DNA of 64,000 nucleotides, taken from contig NZ_CADFEN010000003.1 of NCBI RefSeq assembly GCF_902833145.1, positions 62,001 through 126,000 on the forward strand, read 5' to 3'. The notes under the pieces are model-generated. The model was not told where the DNA came from, ran no database searches, and was given only the letters and a program-made list of their open reading frames with translations. Made by a program: the position numbers and the translations under genes. Each line of letters starts with the position of its first letter. The first letter of the stretch is position 1. This document shows positions 1-9,233 of this stretch, piece by piece. Source of the DNA: Burkholderia sp. BCC0506 (GTDB lineage Bacteria; Pseudomonadota; Gammaproteobacteria; Burkholderiales; Burkholderiaceae).

Positions 1-318
1 GCAGCCGTCGGCCGTGACGGCCAGCGGCTTCTCGCAGAACACCGGCTTGCCGTGCGCGATCGCATCGAGCACGAACGCTTCGTGCGTCGGCCCCCACGAC
101 GTGACGAGCACGGCCTGCACGTCGGCGGCCGCGACGACTTCGTGGCCGTCGCCGTAGATCTCGGCGTCGAGCCCGTACTTCGTCACCGCGTCGCGCGCCT
201 GCCGCGGATCGATGTCGTTGACGGCCACGACGCGCGCGCCGGACAGCGTGCGCGTGAGCCTGCGGATGTGGTCCTGGCCGATCGCGCCGCAGCCGATCAC
301 GCCGATTTGCAAGGTCAT
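1..318 (-). CDS. iolG: Inositol 2-dehydrogenase, N-terminal part (runs off the left edge)
   Basis: This is the first 106 codons of a Gfo/Idh/MocA-family oxidoreductase; the rest lies beyond the window. The product begins [20 protein letters not shown], with the Rossmann dinucleotide motif GxGxxG at about residues 9-14. The family's EKPL motif, whose lysine is catalytic, lies near residue 98. Family members of this type oxidise myo-inositol to scyllo-inosose with NAD+, the first step of inositol catabolism. It is the last visible gene of the leftward inositol transport arm, 75 bp downstream of the TIM-barrel gene, and the remaining pathway genes iolCDEB lie on the other side of the divergent promoter. 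The substrate is inferred from this context; the visible part alone only proves a Gfo/Idh/MocA dehydrogenase. Confidence 0.85.
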   Translation of the reverse strand, partial: MTLQIGVIGCGAIGQDHIRRLTRTLSGARVVAVNDIDPRQARDAVTKYGLDAEIYGDGHEVVAAADVQAVLVTSWGPTHEAFVLDAIAHGKPVFCEKPLAVTADGC

Positions 319-393
319 GCAGATGTCTCCAGTCGTTCGTTCATCAGCGGCGCGGCCCCATGCCGCGCCGGTCAGCGATGGGTCAACAGCGGG

Positions 394-1308
394 TCAGCGC
401 GCGGCCGCCCGCTCGAAATGGCGATCGACGTAGCGCTGGATCGTGTCGCGCATGTAGCGCGACGAGGCTTCCGCGCGGTCCTCCCACGCGAATACGCACG
501 ACGACATCACGCCGTCGAAACCAACGTTGCCAAGCGCGCCGAAAAACACGTCCCAGTCGATCTCGCCCTGCCCGATGTCGAGATGCTGGTGCACGCGGAT
601 CTGGTTCGAGCCCGGCGGGTTCACGATGTAGCGCAGCTGGCTGCTCTTGCGGTGGTCGAACGTGTCGGCCACGCGCACGTGCGCGAGGATCGGCGCGGCC
701 TGCGCGATCATCGCGGCCATGTCGTCGCCGTAGTAGAACGTGTGCGGCGCGATATACGACAGCTTCAGCGACGGCGAAGCGAGGTTCGTGACGATGTCGA
801 TCGCCGGCTGCAGCTGCTCGATCCAGTCCTCCGGATGCGGCTCGACCGACAGCACGATGCGTTCGCGCTCGAGGATCGGCAGCAGCTCGTCCATCGACCG
901 GAACCACGCGGCTTCGCACAGCTCCTTCGGGTTCGCGCCCGGCCGCTCGCCGACCGAGCGCTCGGGCGACGCGCCGCGCCCGAACTCCGACACCATCAGT
1001 CGGCATTCCATCTCGAGCGCGACCTCGATCGCCTTCTTCCAGCAACGCACCGCCCATTGCCGCTCGTCCTCGAACGGGCTCGCCCAGCGGTACATCGGCT
1101 GCAGCGACGCGAGGCCGACGCCGCTCGCGCGCATCGCGTGGCGGAACGCGGCCATGCGTTCGCGCGTCGCGCGCGGCATCACCCACCAGTCGAGAAAGTC
1201 GCTGCGCGGCGACAGCTCGATCTGGTCGTAGCCGAGCTCGGCCACCGCGTGCGGCAGCCGGTCGAGCGGCAGATGGCGAATCATGTAGGGATCCAGAGCG
1301 ATTTTCAT
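394..1308 (-). CDS. Sugar phosphate isomerase/epimerase, xylose isomerase-like TIM barrel
   Basis: This 304-residue protein resembles the AP-endonuclease-2/xylose-isomerase TIM-barrel family. Likely metal-binding motifs are visible in order: SVEPHPED, APHTFYYG, HVRVADTFDH and IGQGEIDW. They supply the usual Glu, His/Asp, His and Glu ligands of a divalent metal centre. It lies 37 bp after the permease gene and just before iolG, so it is probably cotranscribed with the importer. ATG at 1308 is preceded by GGGAAGAAG. It is not IolE, which is encoded separately at 9,234-10,163. An inosose isomerase role, like that of IolI, or metabolism of a related cyclitol or its derivative is a reasonable inference, but the substrate is not shown by the sequence. 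Confidence 0.8.
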   Translation of the reverse strand: MKIALDPYMIRHLPLDRLPHAVAELGYDQIELSPRSDFLDWWVMPRATRERMAAFRHAMRASGVGLASLQPMYRWASPFEDERQWAVRCWKKAIEVALEMECRLMVSEFGRGASPERSVGERPGANPKELCEAAWFRSMDELLPILERERIVLSVEPHPEDWIEQLQPAIDIVTNLASPSLKLSYIAPHTFYYGDDMAAMIAQAAPILAHVRVADTFDHRKSSQLRYIVNPPGSNQIRVHQHLDIGQGEIDWDVFFGALGNVGFDGVMSSCVFAWEDRAEASSRYMRDTIQRYVDRHFERAAAR

Positions 1309-1345
1309 CTTCTTCCCGTCAGGTTGCGTGTTCCGTCGCGGCAGC

Positions 1346-2371
1346 TCAGCGGCGCGACTTCTTGTTGCGGTACTGGTCGGCGATCACGGCCGCGACGATG
1401 ATCGCGCCCTTCACCATCTCCTGGTAATACGCGTCGATGCGGATGAACGTGAAGCCCGACGTCATCACGCCGAGGATCAGCACGCCGATCACGGTGCCCG
1501 TCACGCGGCCGAGCCCGCCCGACAGCGACGTGCCGCCGATCACGACGGCCGCGATCGCATCGAGCTCGTACATCACGCCCATGCCCGACTGGCCGGAGAT
1601 CGCGCGCGCGGCCGTGACGGTGCCGGCGATCCCGCTCAGAAGGCCCGCGATCGCATAGACGAACACCAGGTGACGCGTGACGTTGATGCCCGACACGACG
1701 GCCGCGTGGCGGTTCGCGCCGATCGCGTAGGTGTACTTGCCGAAGCGCGTATAGCGCAGCACGACGTGGAAGATCGCGGCGATCACGACGAAGATGATCA
1801 CCGGATTGGCGCCCGCGCCGATCGCCGCGAACTGGTCGGTCAGCATCGACACCGGCATCCCGTTGGTGAACCACTTCGCGAAGCCGCGCGCGGCGACCAT
1901 CGTGCCGAGCGTCGCGATGAACGGCGGGATGCCCGTCATCGCGATCAGCGAGCCGTTCAGGAGGCCGACCAGCAGCCCGACGCACACGCCGGCCAGCACC
2001 GGCCAGATGACCGGCAGGTCGGTGAGGTGCGGAAACACCGCACGCGGGAAGTCGGACACCTGCGCGAGGCTCGCCGACACGACGGCGGCCGCCGCGACGA
2101 CCGACCCCGACGACAGGTCGATCCCGCTCGTGATGATCACGAGGTTCACGCCGACCGCGATGATGCCGATCACCGCCATCTGCAGCACGATGATCTCGAG
2201 CCGCTCGGCATTGAAGAGGAAGCTCTGGCCGACGACGACCCAGCCGACGATCTCGAAGAACAGGCTGATGCCGACCAGCACGAGGAAGATGCTCAGTTCG
2301 GGCGGCCACTTCGCATGCCGCGACTTGAGGGTCATGGTCTGCGCATCCGCGACCGGGTTCAGGTTGCCCAT
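1346..2371 (-). CDS. iatP: Sugar/inositol ABC transporter permease (RbsC family)
   Basis: This is a 341-residue integral membrane protein of the ribose/xylose-type permease family. The text shows about ten hydrophobic segments and the conserved VGVNLVIITSGIDLSSGS region near residues 85-102. A later conserved stretch, GGTSLSGGLGRVTGTVIGV, is characteristic of RbsC-like permeases. It forms the membrane channel for the ATPase and binding protein encoded immediately upstream. I chose ATG at 2371 because GGAG sits nine bases before it; a TTG at 2386 in the same frame is a weaker alternative. The gene is 27 bp from the ATPase gene. The inositol substrate, and the symbol borrowed from the Caulobacter inositol importer, are inferred from the divergent iolCDEB genes. 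Confidence 0.88.
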   Translation of the reverse strand: MGNLNPVADAQTMTLKSRHAKWPPELSIFLVLVGISLFFEIVGWVVVGQSFLFNAERLEIIVLQMAVIGIIAVGVNLVIITSGIDLSSGSVVAAAAVVSASLAQVSDFPRAVFPHLTDLPVIWPVLAGVCVGLLVGLLNGSLIAMTGIPPFIATLGTMVAARGFAKWFTNGMPVSMLTDQFAAIGAGANPVIIFVVIAAIFHVVLRYTRFGKYTYAIGANRHAAVVSGINVTRHLVFVYAIAGLLSGIAGTVTAARAISGQSGMGVMYELDAIAAVVIGGTSLSGGLGRVTGTVIGVLILGVMTSGFTFIRIDAYYQEMVKGAIIVAAVIADQYRNKKSRR

Positions 2372-2398
2372 TTCAGTTGTCTCCAATCTTGTTGCGGC

Positions 2399-3973
2399 TC
2401 AGCGCGACGCGAGATCCATGATGCGGACCTGGTCGGCGTCCTTGCGATCGACGATGCCGGTCATGCGCCCTTCGTGCATCACCATCACGCGATCGCTCAT
2501 TCCCAGCACTTCCGGCATCTCCGACGAGATCATCAGCACCGCGACGCCCTTGCCGGCGAGCGCGCTGACGAGCCGATGGATCTCGGCCTTCGCGCCGACG
2601 TCGATGCCGCGGGTCGGCTCGTCGAGGATCAGGATGCGCGGCTGCGTGAGCAGCCACCGGCCGATCAGCACCTTCTGCTGGTTGCCGCCCGACAGGTTCT
2701 GGATCGTCTCGTGCAGCCCGGGCGACTTCACGCGCAGCATCCGGCTCATTTCCTCGCAGTCGCGCTTCAGTTGCGCGTGCTGCACGAAGTTGAACTTCAC
2801 GTAGCGACGGCTGAGCACCGCCGCTTCCATGTTCGCGAGCAGATCGAGATTCAGGAAGCAGCCGGAGTCCTTGCGGTCCTCGGTGAGGAACGCCATCCCG
2901 TGCTTCATCGCCTGCGCGGGCGTCGAAATACGCACCGGCTTGCCGTCGATGCGGATCTCGCCCGACGTGGCCGGCACGACGCCGAACAGCGCCTCCGCGA
3001 CGTTCGAGCGCCCCGAGCCGACGAGGCCGGCGACGCCGAGAATCTCGCCCGCGCGCAGCTCGAAGCTCACGTCGCGGAACACGCCGTCGACGCAGAGATC
3101 CTTCACCGACAGCACGACGTCGCCGATCGGTACCTCCTCCTTCGGGAACATCTGCGTGATCTCGCGCCCGACCATCATGCGGATGATGTCGTCGCGCGTG
3201 ACGTCGCTCGACGCATGCGTGCCGATGTACTTGCCGTCGCGGAACACCGAGAACTCGTCGGCGATCTCGAACAGCTCGTTCATCTTGTGCGTGATGTAGA
3301 CGATGCCCTTGCCCTGCTCGCGCAGCTGGCGAATGATCCGGAACAGGTGCGTGACTTCCTTGTCGGTCAGCGCGGAGGTCGGCTCGTCCATGATCAGCAC
3401 GTCCGAGTCGAACGACACGGCCTTCGCGATCTCGACCATCTGGCGGCTCGCGACCGTCAGCGTGCGCACGTCGGTGTCCGGATCGATGTCGATCGACAGC
3501 CGCTCGAACAGCGCGGCCGTGCGGCGGCGCAGTTCGGCGTGATCGATCAGGCCGAAGCGGTTCTTCGGTTCGCGGCGGATCCAGATGTTCTCCGCGACCG
3601 TCATGTACGGCATCAGGTTGAGCTCCTGATGGATCATCGCGATGCCGCGATCGAGCGCATCGAGCGGGCCGTTCAGCACGACCGGTTCGCCGTTGATCAG
3701 GATTTCGCCCTGGTCGGGCGTGTAGACGCCCGCGATGATCTTCATCAGCGTGGACTTGCCGGCGCCGTTCTCGCCCATCAGCGCATGCACGGTGCCGCGA
3801 CGCACGCGGAACTGCACGCCGTCGAGCGCGACGACGCCGGGAAAGGACTTGCCGACGCCGCGCACCTCGAGCACGCAATCGGCCCTGGGTGCGCCGGACG
3901 AACCGGGCGCGGCGGACGACGCGGCCCGCGCACTTTCGCTGGCCATCGAGCGCGCGATCCTGGCTGTAAACAT
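2399..3973 (-). CDS. iatA: Sugar/inositol ABC transporter ATP-binding protein with two ABC domains
   Basis: This 524-residue protein has two fused nucleotide-binding domains, the normal form for RbsA-type importers. The N-terminal domain carries Walker [10 protein letters not shown] at about residues 67-75 and Walker [11 protein letters not shown]. The C-terminal domain has the signature LSGGNQQK and Walker [12 protein letters not shown]. Its own P-loop is degenerate ([11 protein letters not shown]), as is common in this family, and the N-terminal signature is replaced by [11 protein letters not shown] at 3973 has an AGGAAC Shine-Dalgarno; an open frame continues far upstream inside the binding-protein gene but has no start support. 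About the first 30 residues are Ala/Ser-rich and probably disordered. The gene sits 68 bp after the binding-protein gene. Confidence 0.9.
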   Translation of the reverse strand: MFTARIARSMASESARAASSAAPGSSGAPRADCVLEVRGVGKSFPGVVALDGVQFRVRRGTVHALMGENGAGKSTLMKIIAGVYTPDQGEILINGEPVVLNGPLDALDRGIAMIHQELNLMPYMTVAENIWIRREPKNRFGLIDHAELRRRTAALFERLSIDIDPDTDVRTLTVASRQMVEIAKAVSFDSDVLIMDEPTSALTDKEVTHLFRIIRQLREQGKGIVYITHKMNELFEIADEFSVFRDGKYIGTHASSDVTRDDIIRMMVGREITQMFPKEEVPIGDVVLSVKDLCVDGVFRDVSFELRAGEILGVAGLVGSGRSNVAEALFGVVPATSGEIRIDGKPVRISTPAQAMKHGMAFLTEDRKDSGCFLNLDLLANMEAAVLSRRYVKFNFVQHAQLKRDCEEMSRMLRVKSPGLHETIQNLSGGNQQKVLIGRWLLTQPRILILDEPTRGIDVGAKAEIHRLVSALAGKGVAVLMISSEMPEVLGMSDRVMVMHEGRMTGIVDRKDADQVRIMDLASR

Positions 3974-4041
3974 GGACGTTCCTCGAAAGTCGCGCGCGAA
4001 CCCGGCCGCGCCGGGCCCGCGCAGTTCAGCGGAAAAACCGG

Positions 4042-4968
4042 TCAGTGCTTCGCGTACTGGTTCATGTTCTCCGGCGTCACGAGCTCGAACGGCACGTTCA
4101 CGTAGCGATCGACCGGCTGCTTCTTCGCGAGCTTCAGCGCGGTCGCGACGGCCTGCGCGCCCTGCCCGGTCGCGTTCTGGTACACGGATACCTTCAGCTC
4201 GCCGGCCTTCATCGCCGCGAGGCCGTCCGGCGTCGCGTCGATCCCCGCGACGACCGTCTTCGGCGTCAGCTTGCGCGCGGCCTTCAGCGCGTTGATCGCG
4301 CCGATCGCCATTTCGTCGTTGTTCGACACGATCGCGTCGAACTTCGTCCCGGAGCTCAGCCAGTTCATCGTAATGTCCTGGCCCTGCGTGCGGCTCCACT
4401 TGCCCTCGCGCTTGTCGACGATCTTCATGCCAGAGCAATCCTTCGTCGCGATCACGTCCTCGATGTCCTTGGTGCGGGCGCGCGCCGATTCGTTGGACAG
4501 CTCGCCCATCAGCACGAGGATGTCGCCCTTGCCGCCGAGCAGCTTGCACACCTGGCGCGCCTGCAGCGTGCCCGACTGCTTTTCGTCGGATGCGACGACC
4601 GCGACGCCGGCCGGCAGCTTGTCGAAGTCGACCGGCTTGCGGTTCACGTAGACGAGCGGGATCTTCGCCGCGGCCACCATCTTCGTGATCTTCGGCGTCG
4701 CGTCGGTATCGACCGGATTCACGATGATCGCGTCGACCTTCTGCGCGATCATGTTCTGGACCTGGCTCAACTGCTTGCCGACGTCATTGCCGCCGTCCTC
4801 GATCTGCACGGTCACCCCGTCCTTCTTCGCCGAATCGGCGATGCTGTTGCGCAGGATGGTCAGGAACGTGTCGTCGAACGATGCCATCGTCACGCCGATC
4901 TTCTCGGCATGCGCGAGCGGCGCGGCCAGGATCGCGGCGGCCGCGACGGCCATCAGCTTGGTCTTCAT
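4042..4968 (-). CDS. ibpA: Periplasmic sugar/inositol-binding protein of an ABC importer
   Basis: This 308-residue protein belongs to the RbsB-like periplasmic-binding family. An N-terminal signal peptide ([21 protein letters not shown]) ends in a typical AHA cleavage motif, followed by the mature start [15 protein letters not shown]. Family hallmarks are the [17 protein letters not shown] block and the hinge-side segments [15 protein letters not shown] and [16 protein letters not shown]. It is the first gene of the leftward transport operon. ATG at 4968 follows a GAGGAG sequence, and a TTG six bases upstream is possible. Its position beside the iol genes suggests it binds myo-inositol or another cyclitol; the binding-site residues were not resolved. 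Confidence 0.9.
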   Translation of the reverse strand: MKTKLMAVAAAAILAAPLAHAEKIGVTMASFDDTFLTILRNSIADSAKKDGVTVQIEDGGNDVGKQLSQVQNMIAQKVDAIIVNPVDTDATPKITKMVAAAKIPLVYVNRKPVDFDKLPAGVAVVASDEKQSGTLQARQVCKLLGGKGDILVLMGELSNESARARTKDIEDVIATKDCSGMKIVDKREGKWSRTQGQDITMNWLSSGTKFDAIVSNNDEMAIGAINALKAARKLTPKTVVAGIDATPDGLAAMKAGELKVSVYQNATGQGAQAVATALKLAKKQPVDRYVNVPFELVTPENMNQYAKH

Positions 4969-5030
4969 GATCAATCTGTCTCCTCATCTCCGGGGGGCGG
5001 AAGACGGCGCGTTGCGCGCCGCCGGGCCGA

Positions 5031-5050
5031 GTCCGATCGGGTCCGATCGG
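5031..5050. repeat. Tandem 10-bp repeat GTCCGATCGG x2
   Basis: Two exact head-to-tail copies of GTCCGATCGG lie 63 bp upstream of the binding-protein start. Each copy contains the perfect palindrome CCGATCGG, so the pair presents two symmetrical sites one helical turn apart. It could be part of the 5' leader or a second operator. No known regulator site was recognised. Confidence 0.6.
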
Positions 5051-5096
5051 GACTGAAGCATCCGGATGAAACTGTAGATCACTTCCTCGACAATTT

Positions 5097-5140
5097 GGAA
5101 ATTTATTTCTACGTGATTTCACCTAGGGAACTGGATTTCC
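5097..5140. promoter_or_regulatory. Candidate IolR-type operator pair (GGAA-N6-TTCC)
   Basis: A perfect GGAA-N6-TTCC palindrome occupies 5,127-5,140. A near match, GGAA-N6-TTCT, occupies 5,097-5,110. Their starts are exactly 30 bp apart, about three helical turns, so both would face the same side of the DNA. GGAA-N6-TTCC is, as I recall, the box described for the RpiR-family inositol repressor IolR in Sinorhizobium meliloti. The larger flanks also pair: ATTTGGAAAT at 5,093 is nearly the inverse of ATTTCCAAAA at 5,135. The regulator gene itself is not in the window. Confidence 0.6.
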
Positions 5141-5283
5141 AAAAAGTCTAGACTGCGTCCGTAGCCCGAATCCCGGCGGCAGGCCGCCTTGCGTCGTGCG
5201 GCACATGCCGCGGACAGCCCCGCCGGATCGGTCCCCTAATCTGCCGGCAGCGCCGATCGCCGGCCGCGAGCGTGACACGTGAT

Positions 5284-7242
5284 ATGAGCCAGCTGAACTT
5301 TCCGAGTGACCGCCCCATCGATCTCGCCTGCCTCGGCCGCGTGGCCGTGGATCTCTATGCGCAGCAGTACGGCAGCCGCCTCGAGGACGCGCGCAGCTTC
5401 CAGATGTATCTCGGCGGCTCGTCGGGCAACGTCGCGTTCGGCGTCGCGCGGCTCGGGCTGAAGACCGCGATGATCTCGCGCGTCGGCGACGAGCAGATGG
5501 GCCGCTTCCTGCGCGAGACGCTCGAGCGCGAAGGCTGCGACACGAGCCAGCTGCAGACCGACCGCGAGCGCCTCACCGCGCTGGTGCTGCTCGGGCTGAA
5601 GGATCGCGATACGTTCCCGCTGCTGTTCGTGCGCGAGAACTGCGCGGACATGGCCGTGCGCGCCGACGAGATCAGCGAGGACTTCATCGCCGGGTGCCGC
5701 GCGCTCGCGATCACCGGCACGCACCTGTCGACGCCGGCCACGCGCGAAGCGTCGCTGACCGCGCTCGGCTACGCGCGCCGCCACGGCGTCGTGCGCATCC
5801 TCGACATCGACTACCGGCCGGTGCTGTGGGGGCTGACCGCGCGCGGCGCCGGCGAAAACCGCTACGTGCCCGACGCGCAGGTGACGCGGCAGCTCCAGCA
5901 GGTGCTCGGCGAATTCGACCTGCTGGTCGGCACCGAGGAGGAATTCCTGATCGCGGGCGGCGTGCCGCACGACCTGATCGCGTCGTTGCAGGCGGTGCGC
6001 GCGATCGCGAACGCGACGCTGGTGGTCAAGCGCGGCGCGCTCGGCTGCTGCGTGATCGAAGGCGACATTCCCGCGCACATCGACGATGCGCCGACCTTCG
6101 TCGGCGAACGCGTCGAGGTACTGAACGTACTCGGCGCGGGCGACGCGTTCCTGTCGGGCCTGCTGTCGGGGTTGCTGCGCGGGCGCGACTGGGCCGAATC
6201 GACGCGCATCGCGAACGCATGCGGCGCGATCGTCGTGTCGCGCCACGCATGCTCGGCCGCGATGCCGACGCCGGCCGAACTCGCGCACTGGTTCGACGGC
6301 AGCCGCAATCCGGTGGTCGATGCCGATCGCACGCTCGCGCACCTGCATCGCGTGACGGTGCCGCGCCGCGAATGGGACGACCTCTGCGTGATGGCATTCG
6401 ACCATCGCAGCCAGTTCTATGCGCTCGCGGTGCAGGCCGGCGCGGACGAAGCGCGGATCAAGACGCTGAAGCGCCTGCTCGTGCGCGCGGTCGAACAGGT
6501 CGAGCGCGAGCGCGGCATCGCCGGCCACGTCGGCGTGCTGATCGACGGCGGCGCGTACGGCAGCGACGCGCTCGCGTCGGCCACCGGGCGCGGCTGGTGG
6601 GTCGGCCGCCCGGTCGAGCTGCCGGGCTCGCGCCCGCTGCGGTTCGACGACACGCGCTCGGTCGGCTCGTCGCTCACGCACTGGCCGACCGAACAGGTCG
6701 TGAAGTGCCTCGTTCACTATCACCCCGACGACCCCGTCGACCTGCGCGTCGAGCAGGAGCAGCGCGTGCTGGAACTGTGGGAAGCCACGCGCGCGAGCGG
6801 CAACGAGCTGCTGCTGGAAATGATTCCGCCAAGCGCGGTCACGCCGGCCGGCACCGAGGACGACGCGGTGCTGCGCACGATCGCGCGCTTCTACAACCTC
6901 GGCGTGAAGCCCGAATGGTGGAAGCTGACGCCGCTCACCGCCGACGGCTGGGCGCGGCTCGCCGCGCTGATCGCCGAGCGCGACCCGTACTGCCGCGGCG
7001 CGGTGATCCTCGGGCTGAACCAGCCGCTGCAATACCTGGTCGACAGCTTCCGCTCGGCGACCAACCCGATCGTCAAGGGCTTCATGGTCGGGCGCACGCT
7101 GTGGGCCGATGCGTCGCTGAACTGGTTCGCGGGCCGGATCGACGATCAGGCGCTGATCGACGAAGTGGCCGGCAACTTCGCGCAACTCGTCGACGCGTGG
7201 CTGGGCCGCCGGGCCGCCGCGCGCGACGCCGCAGCGGCCTGA
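5284..7242 (+). CDS. iolC: 5-dehydro-2-deoxygluconokinase fused to a DUF2090 aldolase-like domain
   Basis: This 652-residue protein is a two-domain IolC. Residues 1 to about 335 are a PfkB carbohydrate kinase: the GGSSGNVAFGVARLG block lies near residue 42 and the ATP-site signature LGAGDAFLSG near residue 283. From about residue 365 (VMAFDHRSQFY) to the end lies a DUF2090 domain, which resembles class I aldolases of the IolJ/LacD kind. The kinase phosphorylates 2-deoxy-5-keto-D-gluconate, and the second domain may cleave the product. Such long fusions are common in proteobacterial inositol loci. ATG at 5284 was chosen over an in-frame GTG at 5272; neither has a strong Shine-Dalgarno. It is the first gene of the catabolic operon. 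Confidence 0.9.
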   Translation: MSQLNFPSDRPIDLACLGRVAVDLYAQQYGSRLEDARSFQMYLGGSSGNVAFGVARLGLKTAMISRVGDEQMGRFLRETLEREGCDTSQLQTDRERLTALVLLGLKDRDTFPLLFVRENCADMAVRADEISEDFIAGCRALAITGTHLSTPATREASLTALGYARRHGVVRILDIDYRPVLWGLTARGAGENRYVPDAQVTRQLQQVLGEFDLLVGTEEEFLIAGGVPHDLIASLQAVRAIANATLVVKRGALGCCVIEGDIPAHIDDAPTFVGERVEVLNVLGAGDAFLSGLLSGLLRGRDWAESTRIANACGAIVVSRHACSAAMPTPAELAHWFDGSRNPVVDADRTLAHLHRVTVPRREWDDLCVMAFDHRSQFYALAVQAGADEARIKTLKRLLVRAVEQVERERGIAGHVGVLIDGGAYGSDALASATGRGWWVGRPVELPGSRPLRFDDTRSVGSSLTHWPTEQVVKCLVHYHPDDPVDLRVEQEQRVLELWEATRASGNELLLEMIPPSAVTPAGTEDDAVLRTIARFYNLGVKPEWWKLTPLTADGWARLAALIAERDPYCRGAVILGLNQPLQYLVDSFRSATNPIVKGFMVGRTLWADASLNWFAGRIDDQALIDEVAGNFAQLVDAWLGRRAAARDAAAA

Positions 7243-7288
7243 TGCCCGTGTTCGTCACGACCACCCGACTTCTCTCTATCGACCGACG

Positions 7289-9172
7289 ATGACCACCACC
7301 GTAAGACTGACCGTCAGCCAGGCGCTCGTGCGCTACCTGGCCGCCCTGCGCGCCGAAGTCGTCCAGCCCGACGGGCGCACCGAGATCCTGCCGTACTGCG
7401 GCGGCGTGTTCGCGATCTTCGGCCACGGCAACGTGGCCGGGCTCGGCGAAGCGCTGCATGCGGAGAAGGACCGGCTGCCGACGTTTCGCGCGCACAACGA
7501 GCAAGGGATGGCCAACGCGGCCGTCGCGTTCGCGAAAGCGAATTTCCGCCAGCGGATGATGGCCGCGACGTCGAGCATCGGCCCCGGCGCGACCAACATG
7601 CTGACCTCCGCCGCGCTCGCTCACGTCGGCCGCTTGCCGCTGCTGCTGCTGCCCGGCGACGTGTTCGTGTCGCGGCTGCCCGACCCGGTGCTGCAGCAGG
7701 TCGAGGATTTCGAACAGGGCGACGTCAGCGCGAACGACTGCTTCCGGCCCGTCACGCGCTACTTCGACCGCATCACGACGCCCGAGCAACTGCTCGTCGC
7801 ATTGCCGCGCGCGATCCAGGTGATGACCGATCCCGCGCAGTGCGGGCCCGTGTGTCTCGCGCTGCCGCAGGACGTGCAGACCTTCGCGTACGACTGGCCC
7901 GAGGACTTCTTCGCGCCGCCGGTGATCCGGATGCGCCGGCCGCCGGCCGACGCGCTCGAACTCGCCGATGCGCTCGACGTGCTGAAAGCCGCGAACAAGC
8001 CGCTGATCGTCGCCGGCGGCGGCGTGCTGTACAGCCAGGCGTGGGACGCGCTGCGCACGTTCGCCGACACGCACGGCGTGCCGGTCGCCGAATCGCAGGC
8101 CGGCAAGGGCAGCCTCGCGTGGGATCACCCGCTGAACCTCGGCTCGATCGGCGTGACGGGCTCGCCCGCCGCGAACCGCGCGGCCGCGCAGGCCGACGTC
8201 GTGTTCGCGGTCGGCACGCGGCTGCAGGATTTCACGACCGGTTCGCACGCGCTCTACGGCCGCGCGACGCTGTTGAGCCTGAACGTGCAGCCGTTCGACG
8301 CGGGCAAGAAACGCGGCCGCCAACTGGTGGCCGATGCGCGCACGGGCCTCGGCCAGCTGTCGGCCGCGCTGGCCGGCTGGCGCGCCGATCCGGCGTGGAC
8401 CGCCGCGAACCGCGACCAGGCCGCCGCATGGAACGCGCGCGTGACGGAGCTGACCACGCGGATTCCGAAGGACACGCTGCCGTACGACGCGGAAGTGATC
8501 GGCGCGGTGCGCGACTCCGCGGCCGACGCGGGGCGCGACAGCGCGCGCGACGATCTCGTCGTGTGCGCGGCCGGCACGCTGCCGGCCGAGCTGCACAAGC
8601 TGTGGCGCAGCGGCGTGCCGGGCAACTACCACATGGACTATGCGTATTCGTGCATGGGCTACGAAGTCGCGGGCGGCCTCGGCGCGAAGCTCGCGCGGCC
8701 CGAGCGCGAAGTGATCGTGATCGTCGGCGACGGCTCGTACATGATGCTCAACGCGGAGCTCGCGACCTCCGTGATGCTCGGGCGCAAGATCATCGTCGTG
8801 ATCCTCGACAACCGCGGCTACGGCTGCATCGAGCGGTTGCAGCTCAATTGCGGCGGCGCGAGCTTCAACAACATGCTCGACGACTGCGTGCCCGAAGGCG
8901 GCGAACGCTCGACGATCGACTTCGCGATGCATGCGCGCGCGATGGGCGCCGAAGCCGTGCACGTGCGCGACATCGGCGAACTGCGCCGCGAAATGAAGCG
9001 TGCCCGCGCGGCGACGAAGAGCCAGGTGCTCGTGATCGACACCACGCACCGCCGCACGACCGACGACGGCGGCGCGTGGTGGGAAGTCGCGGTGCCGCAG
9101 GTGTCCGAACGTGCGGACGTCGAACGCGCGCACCGCGCGTATCTCGACGAGAAAACCCGGCAGCGGCGCTGA
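7289..9172 (+). CDS. iolD: 3D-(3,5/4)-trihydroxycyclohexane-1,2-dione hydrolase
   Basis: This 627-residue thiamine diphosphate enzyme of the acetolactate-synthase fold opens the cyclohexane ring to give 5-deoxyglucuronate. The N-terminal pyrimidine-binding domain has the activating glutamate in RAHNEQGMANAAVAFAK near residue 70. The C-terminal domain carries the cofactor motif GDGSYMMLN...ILDNRGYGCIERLQ from about residue 479. The length matches the IolD family. It begins 46 bp after iolC and precedes iolE, as expected for a single transcript. The ATG has no clear Shine-Dalgarno, so translation may depend partly on coupling. Confidence 0.93.
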   Translation: MTTTVRLTVSQALVRYLAALRAEVVQPDGRTEILPYCGGVFAIFGHGNVAGLGEALHAEKDRLPTFRAHNEQGMANAAVAFAKANFRQRMMAATSSIGPGATNMLTSAALAHVGRLPLLLLPGDVFVSRLPDPVLQQVEDFEQGDVSANDCFRPVTRYFDRITTPEQLLVALPRAIQVMTDPAQCGPVCLALPQDVQTFAYDWPEDFFAPPVIRMRRPPADALELADALDVLKAANKPLIVAGGGVLYSQAWDALRTFADTHGVPVAESQAGKGSLAWDHPLNLGSIGVTGSPAANRAAAQADVVFAVGTRLQDFTTGSHALYGRATLLSLNVQPFDAGKKRGRQLVADARTGLGQLSAALAGWRADPAWTAANRDQAAAWNARVTELTTRIPKDTLPYDAEVIGAVRDSAADAGRDSARDDLVVCAAGTLPAELHKLWRSGVPGNYHMDYAYSCMGYEVAGGLGAKLARPEREVIVIVGDGSYMMLNAELATSVMLGRKIIVVILDNRGYGCIERLQLNCGGASFNNMLDDCVPEGGERSTIDFAMHARAMGAEAVHVRDIGELRREMKRARAATKSQVLVIDTTHRRTTDDGGAWWEVAVPQVSERADVERAHRAYLDEKTRQRR

Positions 9173-9233
9173 CGCGCGTGCCCTGTTCATCCGCCGCACC
9201 CGTCAAACAACATTCGAACCAAGGACGCACGTC

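Larger units (their letters stand above)
4969..5283. promoter_or_regulatory. Divergent control region between inositol import and catabolism genes
   Basis: This 315-bp gap separates the start of the importer operon from the start of iolC, so it should hold promoters in both directions. The part at about 5,060-5,155 is clearly more AT-rich than its surroundings. It contains two palindromic boxes, annotated separately, and a tandem CCGATCGG repeat nearer the importer gene. No coding sequence is supported here. I could not place the -10 and -35 hexamers with confidence on either strand. Confidence 0.75.

Noticed and set aside
1328-4105. A 925-codon plus-strand frame antisense to the inositol importer
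   Set aside because: His/Asp/Arg-rich shadow translation with no motif; the importer genes on the minus strand are well supported.
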